Source: Allosediminivita pacifica (GTDB lineage Bacteria > Pseudomonadota > Alphaproteobacteria > Rhodobacterales > Rhodobacteraceae). Taken from it: 64,000 bases of DNA. Under the pieces are notes generated by a model that did no database searches, was not told the origin of the DNA, and saw only the letters and a program-made list of their open reading frames with translations. This document shows positions 35,200 through 43,197 of the stretch, one piece after another. A program made the translations under genes and the position numbers. The stretch lies in NCBI RefSeq assembly GCF_003054175.1, contig NZ_QBKN01000019.1, forward strand, positions 37,820 through 101,819, given 5' to 3'. Numbering within the stretch: the stretch's first letter is position 1; each line of letters begins with the position of its first letter.

Positions 35200-35973
35200 T
35201 TACCAGGAGGTCAGCACGGTGCCGTTGTACTTTTCCTCGATGAACTGCTTCACCCGTTCCGAGTGGTAGGCATTCACCAGCGGTTCGACCCAGGGCTCGT
35301 CCTCGTCACCGGCGCGCACCACGATGATGTTCACGTAGGGGCTGTCGGTTTCGGTGGCGATGGCATCGTTCACCGGGTCGAGACCCGAGGCGATGGCGTA
35401 GTTGGTATTGATCATCGCCGCGTCGAGGTCCTGCAGCGAGCGCGGCAGCTGGGCCGCGTCGAGCTCCTGGATGCGGATGTTGCGCGGGTTCTCGGCGATG
35501 TCGAGCACGGTCGGCACGAGACCCACGCCATCGGCGAGCGTCAGAAGGCCCTTCTGCTGGAGCACCAGCAGCGCGCGGCCGCCGTTGGTGGGATCGTTCG
35601 GGATGCCGATGGTGGAGCCGTCGGGGATTTCCTCGGGCGAGGCGTATTCCTCGGAATAGAGGCTCATGGGCGTGTTGATGGTGGTACCCACTTCGACGAG
35701 GTCGAAGCCGCGGTCCGCCATCTGGCGCTCGAGGTAGGGGCGGTGCTGGAAGCTGTTGGCCTCGATGTCGCCATCGGCTAGCGCCTGGTTCGGCACCACG
35801 TAGTCCGAGAATTCGACCACGTCGATGTTCAGCCCGTCCTCGGCGGCCACCTCGGCGACCACTTCCATGATCTCGCCGTGCTGGCCGGGGGACACGCCCA
35901 CGCTGATATCCTGCGCGGCGGCCATGCCGGCGGTCATGGCCAGTACAGAAGCAAAGGTCGTGAGTGTCTTCAT
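35200..35973 (-). CDS. metQ: MetQ/NlpA-family substrate-binding protein
   Basis: The 257-residue protein belongs to the NlpA/MetQ receptors: GVSPGQHGEIMEVVAEVAAEDGL at the start, VVPNQALADGDIEANSFQHRPYLE, and IPNDPTNGGRALLVLQQKGLL. It would bind methionine in the periplasm. Most MetQ proteins are lipoproteins, but this one has an ordinary signal peptide (AAAQD) and no lipobox cysteine. A GGAG ribosome site precedes the ATG at 35973; a longer upstream reading frame without homology was rejected. It is last in the metN-metI-metQ operon. Confidence 0.9.
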   Translation of the reverse strand: MKTLTTFASVLAMTAGMAAAQDISVGVSPGQHGEIMEVVAEVAAEDGLNIDVVEFSDYVVPNQALADGDIEANSFQHRPYLERQMADRGFDLVEVGTTINTPMSLYSEEYASPEEIPDGSTIGIPNDPTNGGRALLVLQQKGLLTLADGVGLVPTVLDIAENPRNIRIQELDAAQLPRSLQDLDAAMINTNYAIASGLDPVNDAIATETDSPYVNIIVVRAGDEDEPWVEPLVNAYHSERVKQFIEEKYNGTVLTSW

Positions 35974-36001
35974 GGGATTACTCCTTCTTGGTCGGGTTGG
36001 G

Positions 36002-36676
36002 TCAGGCGCCGCGATTGCTGGGCGCCCGCTTGTCCACGCGGCGTGCGATCCATTCACCGATGGTCTGCACGAGCTGCACGAGGACGACGAGGATCAGGAC
36101 GACCAGTCCCATCACCTCGGGCATGAAACGCTGGTAGCCGTAGCGGATGCCGAGGTCGCCGAGCCCCTCGCCGCCGACGGCGCCCACCATGGCCGAGTAG
36201 CCCAGAAGGCTGACCACGGCGAGCGTCAGGCCCAGCGTGATCCCGGGCAGCGCCTCGGGGATCAGCACCTTGCGGATGATCTGCATGGGCGTGGCGCCCA
36301 TGGAGCGCGCGGCCTCGATCAGGCCGCTGTCCACTTCGCGGATGGCGTTTTCGACCAGCCGCGCGATGAAGGGCACCGCGGCGATGGTCAGCGGCACGAT
36401 GGCCGCCGTGGTGCCGATGGAGGTGCCCGCGACGAGCCGCGTGAAGGGAATGATCGCCACCACGAGGATGATGAAGGGGACCGAGCGGGTCGCGTTCACG
36501 ACGACGCCCAGCACCTTGTTCACCGCCGGGGCCGAGAGCAGTTCGCCTTTCTGCGAGCAGGCGAGGAAGACACCGATGGGCAGGCCGCCGATGGCCCCCA
36601 GCAGCGTCGAGATGGCGACCATGTAGATGGTCTGCCAGGTCGCCTCCATCAGCATATTGATCAGGTTAGCCGACAT
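36002..36676 (-). CDS. metI: Methionine ABC transporter permease
   Basis: The 224-residue membrane protein has five membrane segments and a MetI-type permease loop (EAARSMGATPMQIIRKVLIPEALPGI). It overlaps metN by 11 nt and ends 29 nt before metQ. With MetN and MetQ it would import methionine or its analogues. Confidence 0.92.
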   Translation of the reverse strand: MSANLINMLMEATWQTIYMVAISTLLGAIGGLPIGVFLACSQKGELLSAPAVNKVLGVVVNATRSVPFIILVVAIIPFTRLVAGTSIGTTAAIVPLTIAAVPFIARLVENAIREVDSGLIEAARSMGATPMQIIRKVLIPEALPGITLGLTLAVVSLLGYSAMVGAVGGEGLGDLGIRYGYQRFMPEVMGLVVLILVVLVQLVQTIGEWIARRVDKRAPSNRGA

Positions 36677-37727
36677 AGCCGAGCACCTCCGTCCGCTGTT
36701 GGTTGTGTTCGAGGAAATTGCGCGCCTCTTCGGCCCGGTCGGCCTCGACCGAGATCAGCAGGTTCCCGAAGGGACGCGGGCCGATCTCTTCCACGGCGCC
36801 GGCGAGGATGTTGACCTGCAGGCCGAGTTCCGTGCTCATCTTCGCAAGCAGCGGGTCGGTGGCGTTGTCGCCCACGAAGGTGATGCGCATCACCTCGCGC
36901 GAAGGGCCCTTGGGGCGCGTCTCGGTCAGGTCGCGCGCGATGAACTGCGGCAGGGTCACGCCGGTCACGCCCGACAGGAAGCTCTTGGTCGTGGGATGCC
37001 TGGGATCGGTGAAGATGTCGTAGGTCGAGCCGTCCTCGACGATCTTGCCATCCTCGATGACCGCCACGTGGCTGGCGATGTCGCGCACCACGGCCATCTC
37101 GTGCGTGATGAGCAGGATGGTCAGGCCGAGATCGCGGTTGATGTCGGCCAGAAGCTCGAGAACCGTCTGCGTCGTCTCGGGGTCGAGCGCCGATGTCGCC
37201 TCGTCCGAGAGCAGCACCTTGGGCTGCGTGGCAAGTGCCCGGGCGACGCCCACGCGCTGCTTCTGCCCACCGGAAAGCTCGGCCGGGTAGCGGTTGCGGA
37301 AGTCCTCGAGCCCGACGCGGGCGACCAGATCGTCGACGCGCTTGCGGATCTCGCGCGAGGGCGTGCCGGAGATTTCCAGCGGCAGGGCGACGTTCTCGTA
37401 AACGGTGCGCGAGGCGAGCAGGTTGAAGTGCTGGAAGATCATGCCGACCTCGCGGCGGATCTCGCGCAGGCCGGCGCCTGTGGCCGCGCCCACGTCGCGT
37501 CCCGCGACGGTGACCTTGCCCGATGTCGGCTTTTCCAGACCGTTGACCATGCGCAGCAGGGTCGACTTGCCCGCGCCCGATCGCCCGATGATGCCGGTGA
37601 TCGTGCCGGGCTCGACGCTAAGGGAGATGTCGTCCAGCGCCATGACGCTGCCGCCACCCTTCTTCGGAAACGCCTTGCCGACGTTGTCGAAGGAAATGGC
37701 CGCGCCTGTCGTGGTGTCCGTCTTCAT
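36666..37727 (-). CDS. metN: Methionine ABC transporter ATP-binding protein
   Basis: The 353-residue protein has an NBD (Walker A GRSGAGKST, signature LSGGQKQRVGVARAL, LLSDEATSALDPETT) and a C-terminal NIL domain (about residues 280-350, REVMRITFVGDNATDPLLAKM). The NIL domain is the regulatory methionine-binding module of MetN. The start at 37727 (MKTDTTTGAAISF) is chosen because the extension upstream lacks homology and crosses a probable promoter region. Confidence 0.93.
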   Translation of the reverse strand: MKTDTTTGAAISFDNVGKAFPKKGGGSVMALDDISLSVEPGTITGIIGRSGAGKSTLLRMVNGLEKPTSGKVTVAGRDVGAATGAGLREIRREVGMIFQHFNLLASRTVYENVALPLEISGTPSREIRKRVDDLVARVGLEDFRNRYPAELSGGQKQRVGVARALATQPKVLLSDEATSALDPETTQTVLELLADINRDLGLTILLITHEMAVVRDIASHVAVIEDGKIVEDGSTYDIFTDPRHPTTKSFLSGVTGVTLPQFIARDLTETRPKGPSREVMRITFVGDNATDPLLAKMSTELGLQVNILAGAVEEIGPRPFGNLLISVEADRAEEARNFLEHNQQRTEVLGYVG

Positions 37728-37982
37728 ACCGCTTCGGGTGCCTCCGGTTGTTGCTGTCGGCGGCGGTAGAGCCCAACGGCGCGGGAGGGACAACCCGATC
37801 GGTAGCTTCTGTCACGGAAACTTCGCCAAAGAAATGTGCCTGCCGAAACAACAGGCTGCCGCCCGCGCTTGAGGCACGGGCGGCAATCTTGGATGTGACC
37901 TTACGTCACTTTCACGTGCTTTCGAGCGGAATGCCCCCGCCCCGCAGACGCGGAGCGGGGGTATATTGTTACCAGATCGCGC
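37728..37982. other. metN upstream region; no classical SAM-II riboswitch recognised
   Basis: About 255 bp lie upstream of metN. A GC-rich hairpin on the minus strand (GCCGCCCG pairing with CGGGCGGC, 37857-37884) is visible. I looked for the SAM-II riboswitch pattern common before alphaproteobacterial met genes and did not find it. The region otherwise holds the metN promoter and the tail of the decayed gene. Confidence 0.4.
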
Positions 37983-38777
37983 TCAGGCTGTCCCCAGCTC
38001 GGTGTTGTCGAGCGGGCGGTATTCCTCGACGAATTCGGTGAGTTCCGGTGCCTCGAAGGGCGACAGGTAGGCGTCTGCCCAGGCCGGCTCGAAGGCGGCA
38101 AGTTCGTCGTCTCCAGCAAAGCAGGTCTGTTCCTCGCCCGCGGCCTCGGTCACCAGTTCGGGGTTCTCGAAAGCGCGCGGGGTGAATTCGACGACGCGGT
38201 GGCTACCCCCGTCGCCGGTCTCAAATAGGCTATAGCCGTCGTCGTCGAGCAGCGCTGCGCTGACCACAAGCGGTGCCGCGGCGTGCAGCTAATAGTGCAG
38301 CGCACGCGGGCCGCGGCTCATCTCGCACGACAAGTCACGATTGAGGTCAGTCAGAAAGGTCTCGGTCTTGTCGTCGTGCGAGCCGGAAACGATCAGGCCG
38401 GGATCGTAGTAGTCCTCGATGGCAGTGCTTTCGCGGAGAAACTCGGGGAAGTGGCCCGAAAGGCGACGCGCGCGAGGCCGCGTTTCAGGTCGCCAACCAT
38501 TTCCGCCGTGGCCTCGGGCAGCCCCAAGAGGTCCCGCGCCCCGTCGTCCCGTCTCGGCCCGCTGGATCCTCCCACCCAACCAGTTCAGCCCGCCAGTCCG
38601 ACGCGGTGCGGGCTCGGGCTCACCACTCAACCTCAGGGAGACACGGGACCGAGGACACGGCGAAGGTGTCGAAGGCTGCTGCATATGGGTCCACGTCGCA
38701 AGCCGCCGCCTTGCTCTCGGACGGACCGGCGGCGGTTTCACTGGCGGTGGCCGACCAAAGGCGCCGTGGCACGGCAC
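37983..38777 (-). pseudogene. Decayed gene of unknown function with internal TAG and a frameshift
   Basis: On the minus strand a coherent acidic protein tail (about 94 residues, from AALLDDDGYSLFETGDGG to RPLDNTELGTA, stop at 37983) is in frame with an upstream stretch ending TFLTDLNRDLSCEMSRGPRALHY. The two are separated only by a TAG at 38291-38289. Further upstream the coding-like reading moves to another frame (DLLGLPEATAEMVGDLKRGLARVAF) around 38440-38470, and a third frame reads DVDPYAAAFDTFAVSSVPCLPEVEW before its own stop. The mixture of frames and the internal stop indicates a pseudogene. No family was recognised, so the original function is unknown. Confidence 0.6.
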
Positions 38778-38880
38778 ACCCGCGTCGCAAAAGCTAACGA
38801 TCGGTTAAAGCGATCTCGCAACCCATTGAAATCGTAATATCAAAAAAGTGTCCCTGCCCGGGACACCCCTTTGTCCGGTC

Positions 38881-39210
38881 TCAGTCGAGGTGGAAGACCT
38901 CTTCCATCGAGGCCCACCATTCCCCCTCGGCCCGGCTGTCGAGCGGGCGCTGCATCGGCCCGCAGATCGCCCACCACTCCCGGGTCACCGGGTCGGCGGC
39001 GATGGCCGCATTGTCGGCCTCGAAGTCCGTGCCGACATACTCCCAGTAGCTGAACATCAGGTTCTCGGGCTGCCGCAGGAAGATCGAGTAGTTGGTGATG
39101 TTCGAGGCCCGCAGCCGATCGAGCACCCCTTCCCATGCCTCGGCATGCAGCCTTTTATATTCGTCGATCTTGTCGGGATCGATCCCGATCACCAGCCCCA
39201 TCCGCTGCAT
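38881..39210 (-). CDS. L-rhamnose/L-fucose mutarotase (RhaM, DUF718 family)
   Basis: The 109-residue protein matches the small ferredoxin-fold mutarotases of the RhaM/DUF718 family: MGLVIGIDPDKIDEYKRLHAEAW near the start, NYSIFLRQPENLMFSYWEYVG in the middle and EWWASMEEVFHLD at the end. It interconverts the anomers of a 6-deoxysugar. The neighbouring lactonase, aldo-keto reductase and dehydratase point to L-fucose, as in the Campylobacter jejuni locus where a member of this family (Cj0488) is found. It is preceded by the lactonase gene with 11 nt between them. Confidence 0.9.
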   Translation of the reverse strand: MQRMGLVIGIDPDKIDEYKRLHAEAWEGVLDRLRASNITNYSIFLRQPENLMFSYWEYVGTDFEADNAAIAADPVTREWWAICGPMQRPLDSRAEGEWWASMEEVFHLD

Positions 39211-39221
39211 GGCAGTCTCCC

Positions 39222-40040
39222 TCAGATATCGTAGAACCGCGCCGCCGTGCCGCCGAAGATGGCCTTGCGCGCCGCCTCCGGCAGGCCCGCGGCCATCTCC
39301 TGCGCGCAGGCCGCCCAGCCCGCATAGTCGCCCGCGAGCTCCAGCACCGGCCAGTCGCTGCCCCACATGATCCTGTCGGGGCCGAAGCAGGCCAGCACGT
39401 GGTCGAAGACCGGCCGCAGCGCCGCCGCCGACCAGCCGGGCCCGTATTCATTGGCCAGCCCCGAAAGCTTGCAGAAAACCTGCGGATGCGCCGCCAGCGC
39501 CGCCATCCCGTCGCGCCACGCCAGCCCCGGATCGTCGCCGTCGAAGACCGGCTTGGCGCAGTGATCCACCACGATGGGCAGTTCGGGCACGCGGTGCGCC
39601 AGTGCGTCGATGACGCCGAAGTGGCGCGGCACGATCAGCGCATCGAGCCGCAACCCCGCTGCCGCAACCTTCCGGAGGCCTGCGACCACGTCTTCGCGCA
39701 GGATCCAATCGGTCTCTTCGATGTCCTGAAGCATCGGTCGGATGCCCCGCAGCGCCGGGTGCGCGATCCGGTCGAGCTGCGCCTGTACGTCTCCCTCGAG
39801 GTCGATCCAGCCGACAACGCCGCGCACAAGCGTGGAATCCTCGGCCAGCGAGAGCATGAAGAGCGTCTCTTCCACCGTCGGCGCGGCCTGCACCAGCACG
39901 GTCCCCGTCACGCCCGCGGCCTCTGTCAGCGGGGCAAGATCCGTCGGCAGGATGTCGCGCCGGATCTGCGCGACGCTGTCGTCCATCCAGGAATAGTCGC
40001 CGCGCGAGATGCGCCAGAAGTGCTGATGGGCGTCGATCAC
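39222..40040 (-). CDS. Amidohydrolase family protein, probable L-fuconolactonase
   Basis: The 272-residue protein belongs to the amidohydrolase_2 group containing fuconolactonases: VIDAHQHFW at the start, GWIDLEGD, RGIRPMLQD, PIVVDHCAKP and MWGSDWPV near the C-terminus. It would hydrolyse a sugar-acid lactone formed by the dehydrogenase. A GTG start at 40040 is chosen because an AAGGAT ribosome site lies 7 nt upstream and homology begins right there; the ATGs further upstream are in the AT-rich control region. It is divergent from the polyol dehydrogenase gene. Confidence 0.9.
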   Translation of the reverse strand: MIDAHQHFWRISRGDYSWMDDSVAQIRRDILPTDLAPLTEAAGVTGTVLVQAAPTVEETLFMLSLAEDSTLVRGVVGWIDLEGDVQAQLDRIAHPALRGIRPMLQDIEETDWILREDVVAGLRKVAAAGLRLDALIVPRHFGVIDALAHRVPELPIVVDHCAKPVFDGDDPGLAWRDGMAALAAHPQVFCKLSGLANEYGPGWSAAALRPVFDHVLACFGPDRIMWGSDWPVLELAGDYAGWAACAQEMAAGLPEAARKAIFGGTAARFYDI

Positions 40041-40063
40041 GGTTTTATCCTTGCCGTAGCGTT

Positions 40064-40082
40064 TTGTTCTAAATAATAACAA
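40064..40082. promoter_or_regulatory. AT-rich inverted repeat, candidate operator of the fucose-type regulon
   Basis: TTGTTCTAAATAATAACAA has TTGTT/AACAA arms and lies between the divergent lactonase and dehydrogenase genes. Its GTTCTAAATAAT core resembles GTTCTTAATTAT at 43158-43169 upstream of the ABC operon, so one regulator may act at both places. Confidence 0.6.
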
Positions 40083-40105
40083 ACTATATTCAGTGGGGAG
40101 GAGCC

Positions 40106-41200
40106 ATGTCAATCACACCCATTCTCCAGTTCGGCACGAGCCGCTTCCTGCAGGCGCACGCCGACCTGTTCCTGTCCGAGGCGATGCCCGGCACGCGGCC
40201 CGTGACGGTGGTGCAGACCTCGGGCGATCCGTCCCGCACCAAGCGGCTTCACGCGCTGGCCGAGGGCTACGAGGTCCACGTGCGCGGCATCGAGGACGGG
40301 CAGCAGGTTGACCGCGCGACCCGCGTCGACAGCATCGCGCGCGGTCTCACCTTCGCGCCCGACATGGCCGAGATCACCCGCATCGTTGCCGAGGAGGCGC
40401 AGGTGATCCTGTCGAACACCGCCGACGCAGGCTTTAAGCCACGCGCCGAGGACACCGGTCCCACGCTCGATCCGGCAATGTCCTACCCGGCCAAGCTTGC
40501 CCACCTGCTGCGCGCGCGCTTCGAGGCGGGCGGAAAGGCGCCGCAGATCATGCCGACCGAGCTGGTGCAGGACAACGGCACCGTCCTGAAGGGACTCGTG
40601 CTCGAGGTGGCCCAGCGCATGGACGCGCGCTACCGCGACTGGCTGGCCGAAGAGGTCATTTGGGTGAATTCGCTCGTCGACCGGATCGTGTCCGAGCCGC
40701 TGGAGCCCGCGGGTGCCGTGGCCGAGCCCTACGCGCTCTGGGCGATCGAGGACGGCCCCGGCGTCAGCGCCCCCTGCGACCACCCGTCGGTGCAGGTGGT
40801 GTCGGACCTCGGGCTGATCGAGCGGAAGAAGCTCTTTGTCCTCAACCTTGGGCACACCTGGCTGGTCTCGCGCTGGCTGGAGGAGGGGCGCAGTCCCGAC
40901 TTCGTGCGCGAGGTCATGGCCGACCCCGACCGCACCGCCGCACTGCGCGGACTGTACGAGCAGGAGGTCCGGCCCGGCTTCGAGGCCGCCGGAGAGACCG
41001 GAGGGCTCGACGACTACATCTCCATTACGCTCGACCGCTTCGCCAACCCCTTCCTCGACCACCGCATCGCCGACATCGCCCAGAACCACGGCGAGAAGCT
41101 GCGCCGCCGCATCGGGGCCTTCGTCGACTGGGCGCGCGCGAGAGGCGACACCAGCCCGAAACCACGGCTCGAGGCCGCGCTGAAGGGAGAAGACGCATGA
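40106..41200 (+). CDS. Short mannitol dehydrogenase family oxidoreductase
   Basis: The 364-residue protein is a polyol/uronate dehydrogenase relative. ILQFGTSRFLQAHADLFLSEA replaces the usual FGxGxFxRA start, and the catalytic K-x4-N-x2-H motif is intact (KKLFVLNLGHTWLVSRW). It is about 110 residues shorter than UxuB and UxaB because of a reduced C-terminal domain. It starts the right-hand transcript and overlaps the aldo-keto reductase gene by 4 nt. An extra oxidoreductase is not required by the canonical L-fucose route. It may handle a related sugar (such as L-galactose or D-arabinose) or a keto-acid side product; this is unproven. Confidence 0.83.
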   Translation: MSITPILQFGTSRFLQAHADLFLSEAMPGTRPVTVVQTSGDPSRTKRLHALAEGYEVHVRGIEDGQQVDRATRVDSIARGLTFAPDMAEITRIVAEEAQVILSNTADAGFKPRAEDTGPTLDPAMSYPAKLAHLLRARFEAGGKAPQIMPTELVQDNGTVLKGLVLEVAQRMDARYRDWLAEEVIWVNSLVDRIVSEPLEPAGAVAEPYALWAIEDGPGVSAPCDHPSVQVVSDLGLIERKKLFVLNLGHTWLVSRWLEEGRSPDFVREVMADPDRTAALRGLYEQEVRPGFEAAGETGGLDDYISITLDRFANPFLDHRIADIAQNHGEKLRRRIGAFVDWARARGDTSPKPRLEAALKGEDA

Positions 41201-42177
41201 AGACCCGCAAGATCGGCCGCACCGACGTGCAGGTGACCGAAGTGTCCTTCGGCACGGCAAGTGCCGGCAACCTCTATCGCGAGGCCAGCGAGGGTGACGT
41301 GCAGGCGGTCCTGCAGACCGCATGGGACGCCGGGATCCGCTACTTCGACACCGCCCCGCACTACGGGCGCGGGCTGGCCGAGGAACGGCTGGGCCGCTTT
41401 CTGAAGGGACGCGAGGGAGCCGTGGTCTCGACAAAGGTCGGGCGTATCCTCAGCCCAGCCAAGTCCCCGATCACCGAGGCCGACGGCTTCGTGAACCCGG
41501 CGCAGAACGACGTGCGCTACGACTATTCCGGCGACGGCATCGAAGAGAGCCTCGAGCAGAGCATGGAGCGGCTCGGGCGGGATGTCTTCGAGATCGTCTA
41601 CGTGCACGATATCGGCGAATACACCCATGGCGCGGCAAACGCGGGCCACTTGGAGGATTTCCTCGGCTCCGGCTACGAGCGGCTGGCGAAACTCAAGGAG
41701 AAGGGCCGCATCCGCGCCTTCGGCCTTGGCGTGAACGAATGCCAAGTGTGCCTCGACGTGATGGCCCACGGCCCCATCGACGTGATCCTGCTGGCCGGAC
41801 GGCTGACGCTGCTCGACCGCAGCGCCGAGGCGGCACTGGTGCCCGCCTGCCGCGAAGCCGGGACCAGCCTCGTGCTCGGCGGGATCTTCAACTCCGGCAT
41901 CCTGGCCACCGGCCCGGTCGAGGGCGCGACCTACGACTATGGCCCCGCGCCGCGTGACGTTCTGGATCGCGTGGCCGCGCTTCAGGAGCGGGCCGAGGGC
42001 GCGGACATTCCGCTCGCCACGGCCGCCCTGCACTTCGGACTGCGCCACCCGGCGGCGGCGTCGGTCCTGCTGGGCACGGCGAAGCCTTCTTCGCTGACCC
42101 GCAACCTCGACGCCATCGCGCAGCCCTTGCCGCCCGAGGCCGAGGCCATGCTATCCGAGGTCGTGATGGCGCAGTGA
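41197..42177 (+). CDS. Aldo-keto reductase, probable L-fucose dehydrogenase (D-threo-aldose 1-dehydrogenase)
   Basis: The 326-residue protein is an aldo-keto reductase with the tetrad Asp and Tyr (YFDTAPHYGRGLAEERLG), Lys (VSTKVGRIL) and His (IVYVHDIGEY). The D-threo-aldose 1-dehydrogenase subgroup oxidises L-fucose at C1 to the lactone using NAD(P), as shown for a Burkholderia multivorans enzyme of this family. The adjacent lactonase and mutarotase support this role here. It overlaps the polyol dehydrogenase gene by 4 nt, and its 3' end overlaps the convergent GntR gene by 27 nt. Confidence 0.9.
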   Translation: MKTRKIGRTDVQVTEVSFGTASAGNLYREASEGDVQAVLQTAWDAGIRYFDTAPHYGRGLAEERLGRFLKGREGAVVSTKVGRILSPAKSPITEADGFVNPAQNDVRYDYSGDGIEESLEQSMERLGRDVFEIVYVHDIGEYTHGAANAGHLEDFLGSGYERLAKLKEKGRIRAFGLGVNECQVCLDVMAHGPIDVILLAGRLTLLDRSAEAALVPACREAGTSLVLGGIFNSGILATGPVEGATYDYGPAPRDVLDRVAALQERAEGADIPLATAALHFGLRHPAAASVLLGTAKPSSLTRNLDAIAQPLPPEAEAMLSEVVMAQ

Positions 42178-43053
42178 CGACAGCAGCGTCGTCTTCGACG
42201 TCCGCAGGTGGCGGCGCGCCGCCTCCTGCGCGGCGGGGCCATCGCGCGCCTCGAGCGCGTCGATGATCGCAAGGTGCTCGTCGATGGCGGCGGCGTTGCG
42301 GATCTTTTCCTCGGTCTTGTCCCACATGAAATGGTAGTGGAAGATCAGCGAAATCACCTTCTGGAACTCGGCCACGAAGCGGTTTTTCACGACCGAGTTG
42401 ATCGCCTGGTGAAAGCCTTCGTCCAGCTTGGAAAACGCGTGGTAGTCGCGGTCGATCCGCGCCTTGAGGTCGAGGTGCCTGTCGCGCAGCTCGGCAAGCT
42501 TCGCCCACAGCGGATGGTCCACCGGGGCCTCGACCGCCTGTGCCACGGCGTTCAGCTCCAGCACGGACCGGAAATCCGAAAGCTCCACCGCGAACTCCTT
42601 GGTGAAGCCCAGCAGCGTCCAGCCGCCCTGCGGACGGCGCGACACGAGGCCGAAGCGACTGAGGCCCGCAAGGAACTCCTTCAGCTCGTGCTGCGGGACC
42701 GAGAAGGTGCGCGACAGCTCGGCCACCGACAGGGTCGTGCCCGCGGGCACGTCGAAGCGCAGCACCCAGTCGAGAAACCGCTCTTCGAGGTCCGCGCCCC
42801 CGGCCGTGGGTTCGGGCTGGTCGATGCGGTCACTCTCGGCGGGCGCGCGCAGGATGCGTTTTTCGCGCCCGTCCCAGCTGATGATCCCGGCCTCCTGAAG
42901 ACGGGAGAGGCATCGGCGGATGACCGTGCGGCTGACGCCCGCGATCTCGCACAGCGCGGCCTCGGACGGGATGTGCGCGCCCGCGGGCTGCCCCTCGCAG
43001 TAGTCCAGCACCTGGTTGTAGGCGGCGCGGAACCGCGTGTCGCTTCTTGCCAT
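42151..43053 (-). CDS. GntR/FCD family regulator with two winged-helix domains
   Basis: The 300-residue protein is longer than ordinary FCD regulators. Residues about 5-65 form a GntR-type winged helix (IPSEAALCEIAGVSRTVIRRCLSRLQEAGIISW). Residues about 90-145 form a second, weaker winged helix (LSVAELSRTFSVPQHELKEFLAGLSRFGLVSRR). Residues about 155-295 form the FCD effector domain with DEGFHQAINSVVKN and IDEHLAIIDALEARD. It lies between the dehydrogenases and the importer of the fucose-type locus and is the likely regulator. The last 27 nt overlap the end of the aldo-keto reductase gene on the other strand. Confidence 0.88.
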   Translation of the reverse strand: MARSDTRFRAAYNQVLDYCEGQPAGAHIPSEAALCEIAGVSRTVIRRCLSRLQEAGIISWDGREKRILRAPAESDRIDQPEPTAGGADLEERFLDWVLRFDVPAGTTLSVAELSRTFSVPQHELKEFLAGLSRFGLVSRRPQGGWTLLGFTKEFAVELSDFRSVLELNAVAQAVEAPVDHPLWAKLAELRDRHLDLKARIDRDYHAFSKLDEGFHQAINSVVKNRFVAEFQKVISLIFHYHFMWDKTEEKIRNAAAIDEHLAIIDALEARDGPAAQEAARRHLRTSKTTLLSSLRHHDLG

Positions 43054-43102
43054 GTGGCCTTTTACTTTCCCTCGCGGCGGAGCGTCCACCGGGTTTCAAA
43101 CA

Positions 43103-43173
43103 ATACAGTTCAAAATTATAAAAAACTATTGACCGGAATCAAGCGGCGATGGATACAGTTCTTAATTATTAAA
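43103..43173. promoter_or_regulatory. Two direct AT-rich repeats, candidate operators before the ABC operon
   Basis: ATACAGTTCAAAATTATAAA (43103-43122) and ATACAGTTCTTAATTATTAA (43153-43172) are 50 bp apart in the gap between the divergent GntR and permease genes. They share ATACAGTTC and AATTAT. The 50-bp spacing is close to five helical turns, which would suit cooperative binding of one dimeric regulator. Confidence 0.65.
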
Positions 43174-43197
43174 TGCACATCGAGAAGGGGAGGCCCG

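Noticed and set aside
37728..37900. SAM-II riboswitch upstream of metN
   Set aside because: The expected conserved core and pseudoknot pairing could not be found on the minus strand.
38289..38291. Recoding of the in-frame TAG (for example read-through or pyrrolysine)
   Set aside because: Reading frames also change further upstream, so a pseudogene explains the data more simply.
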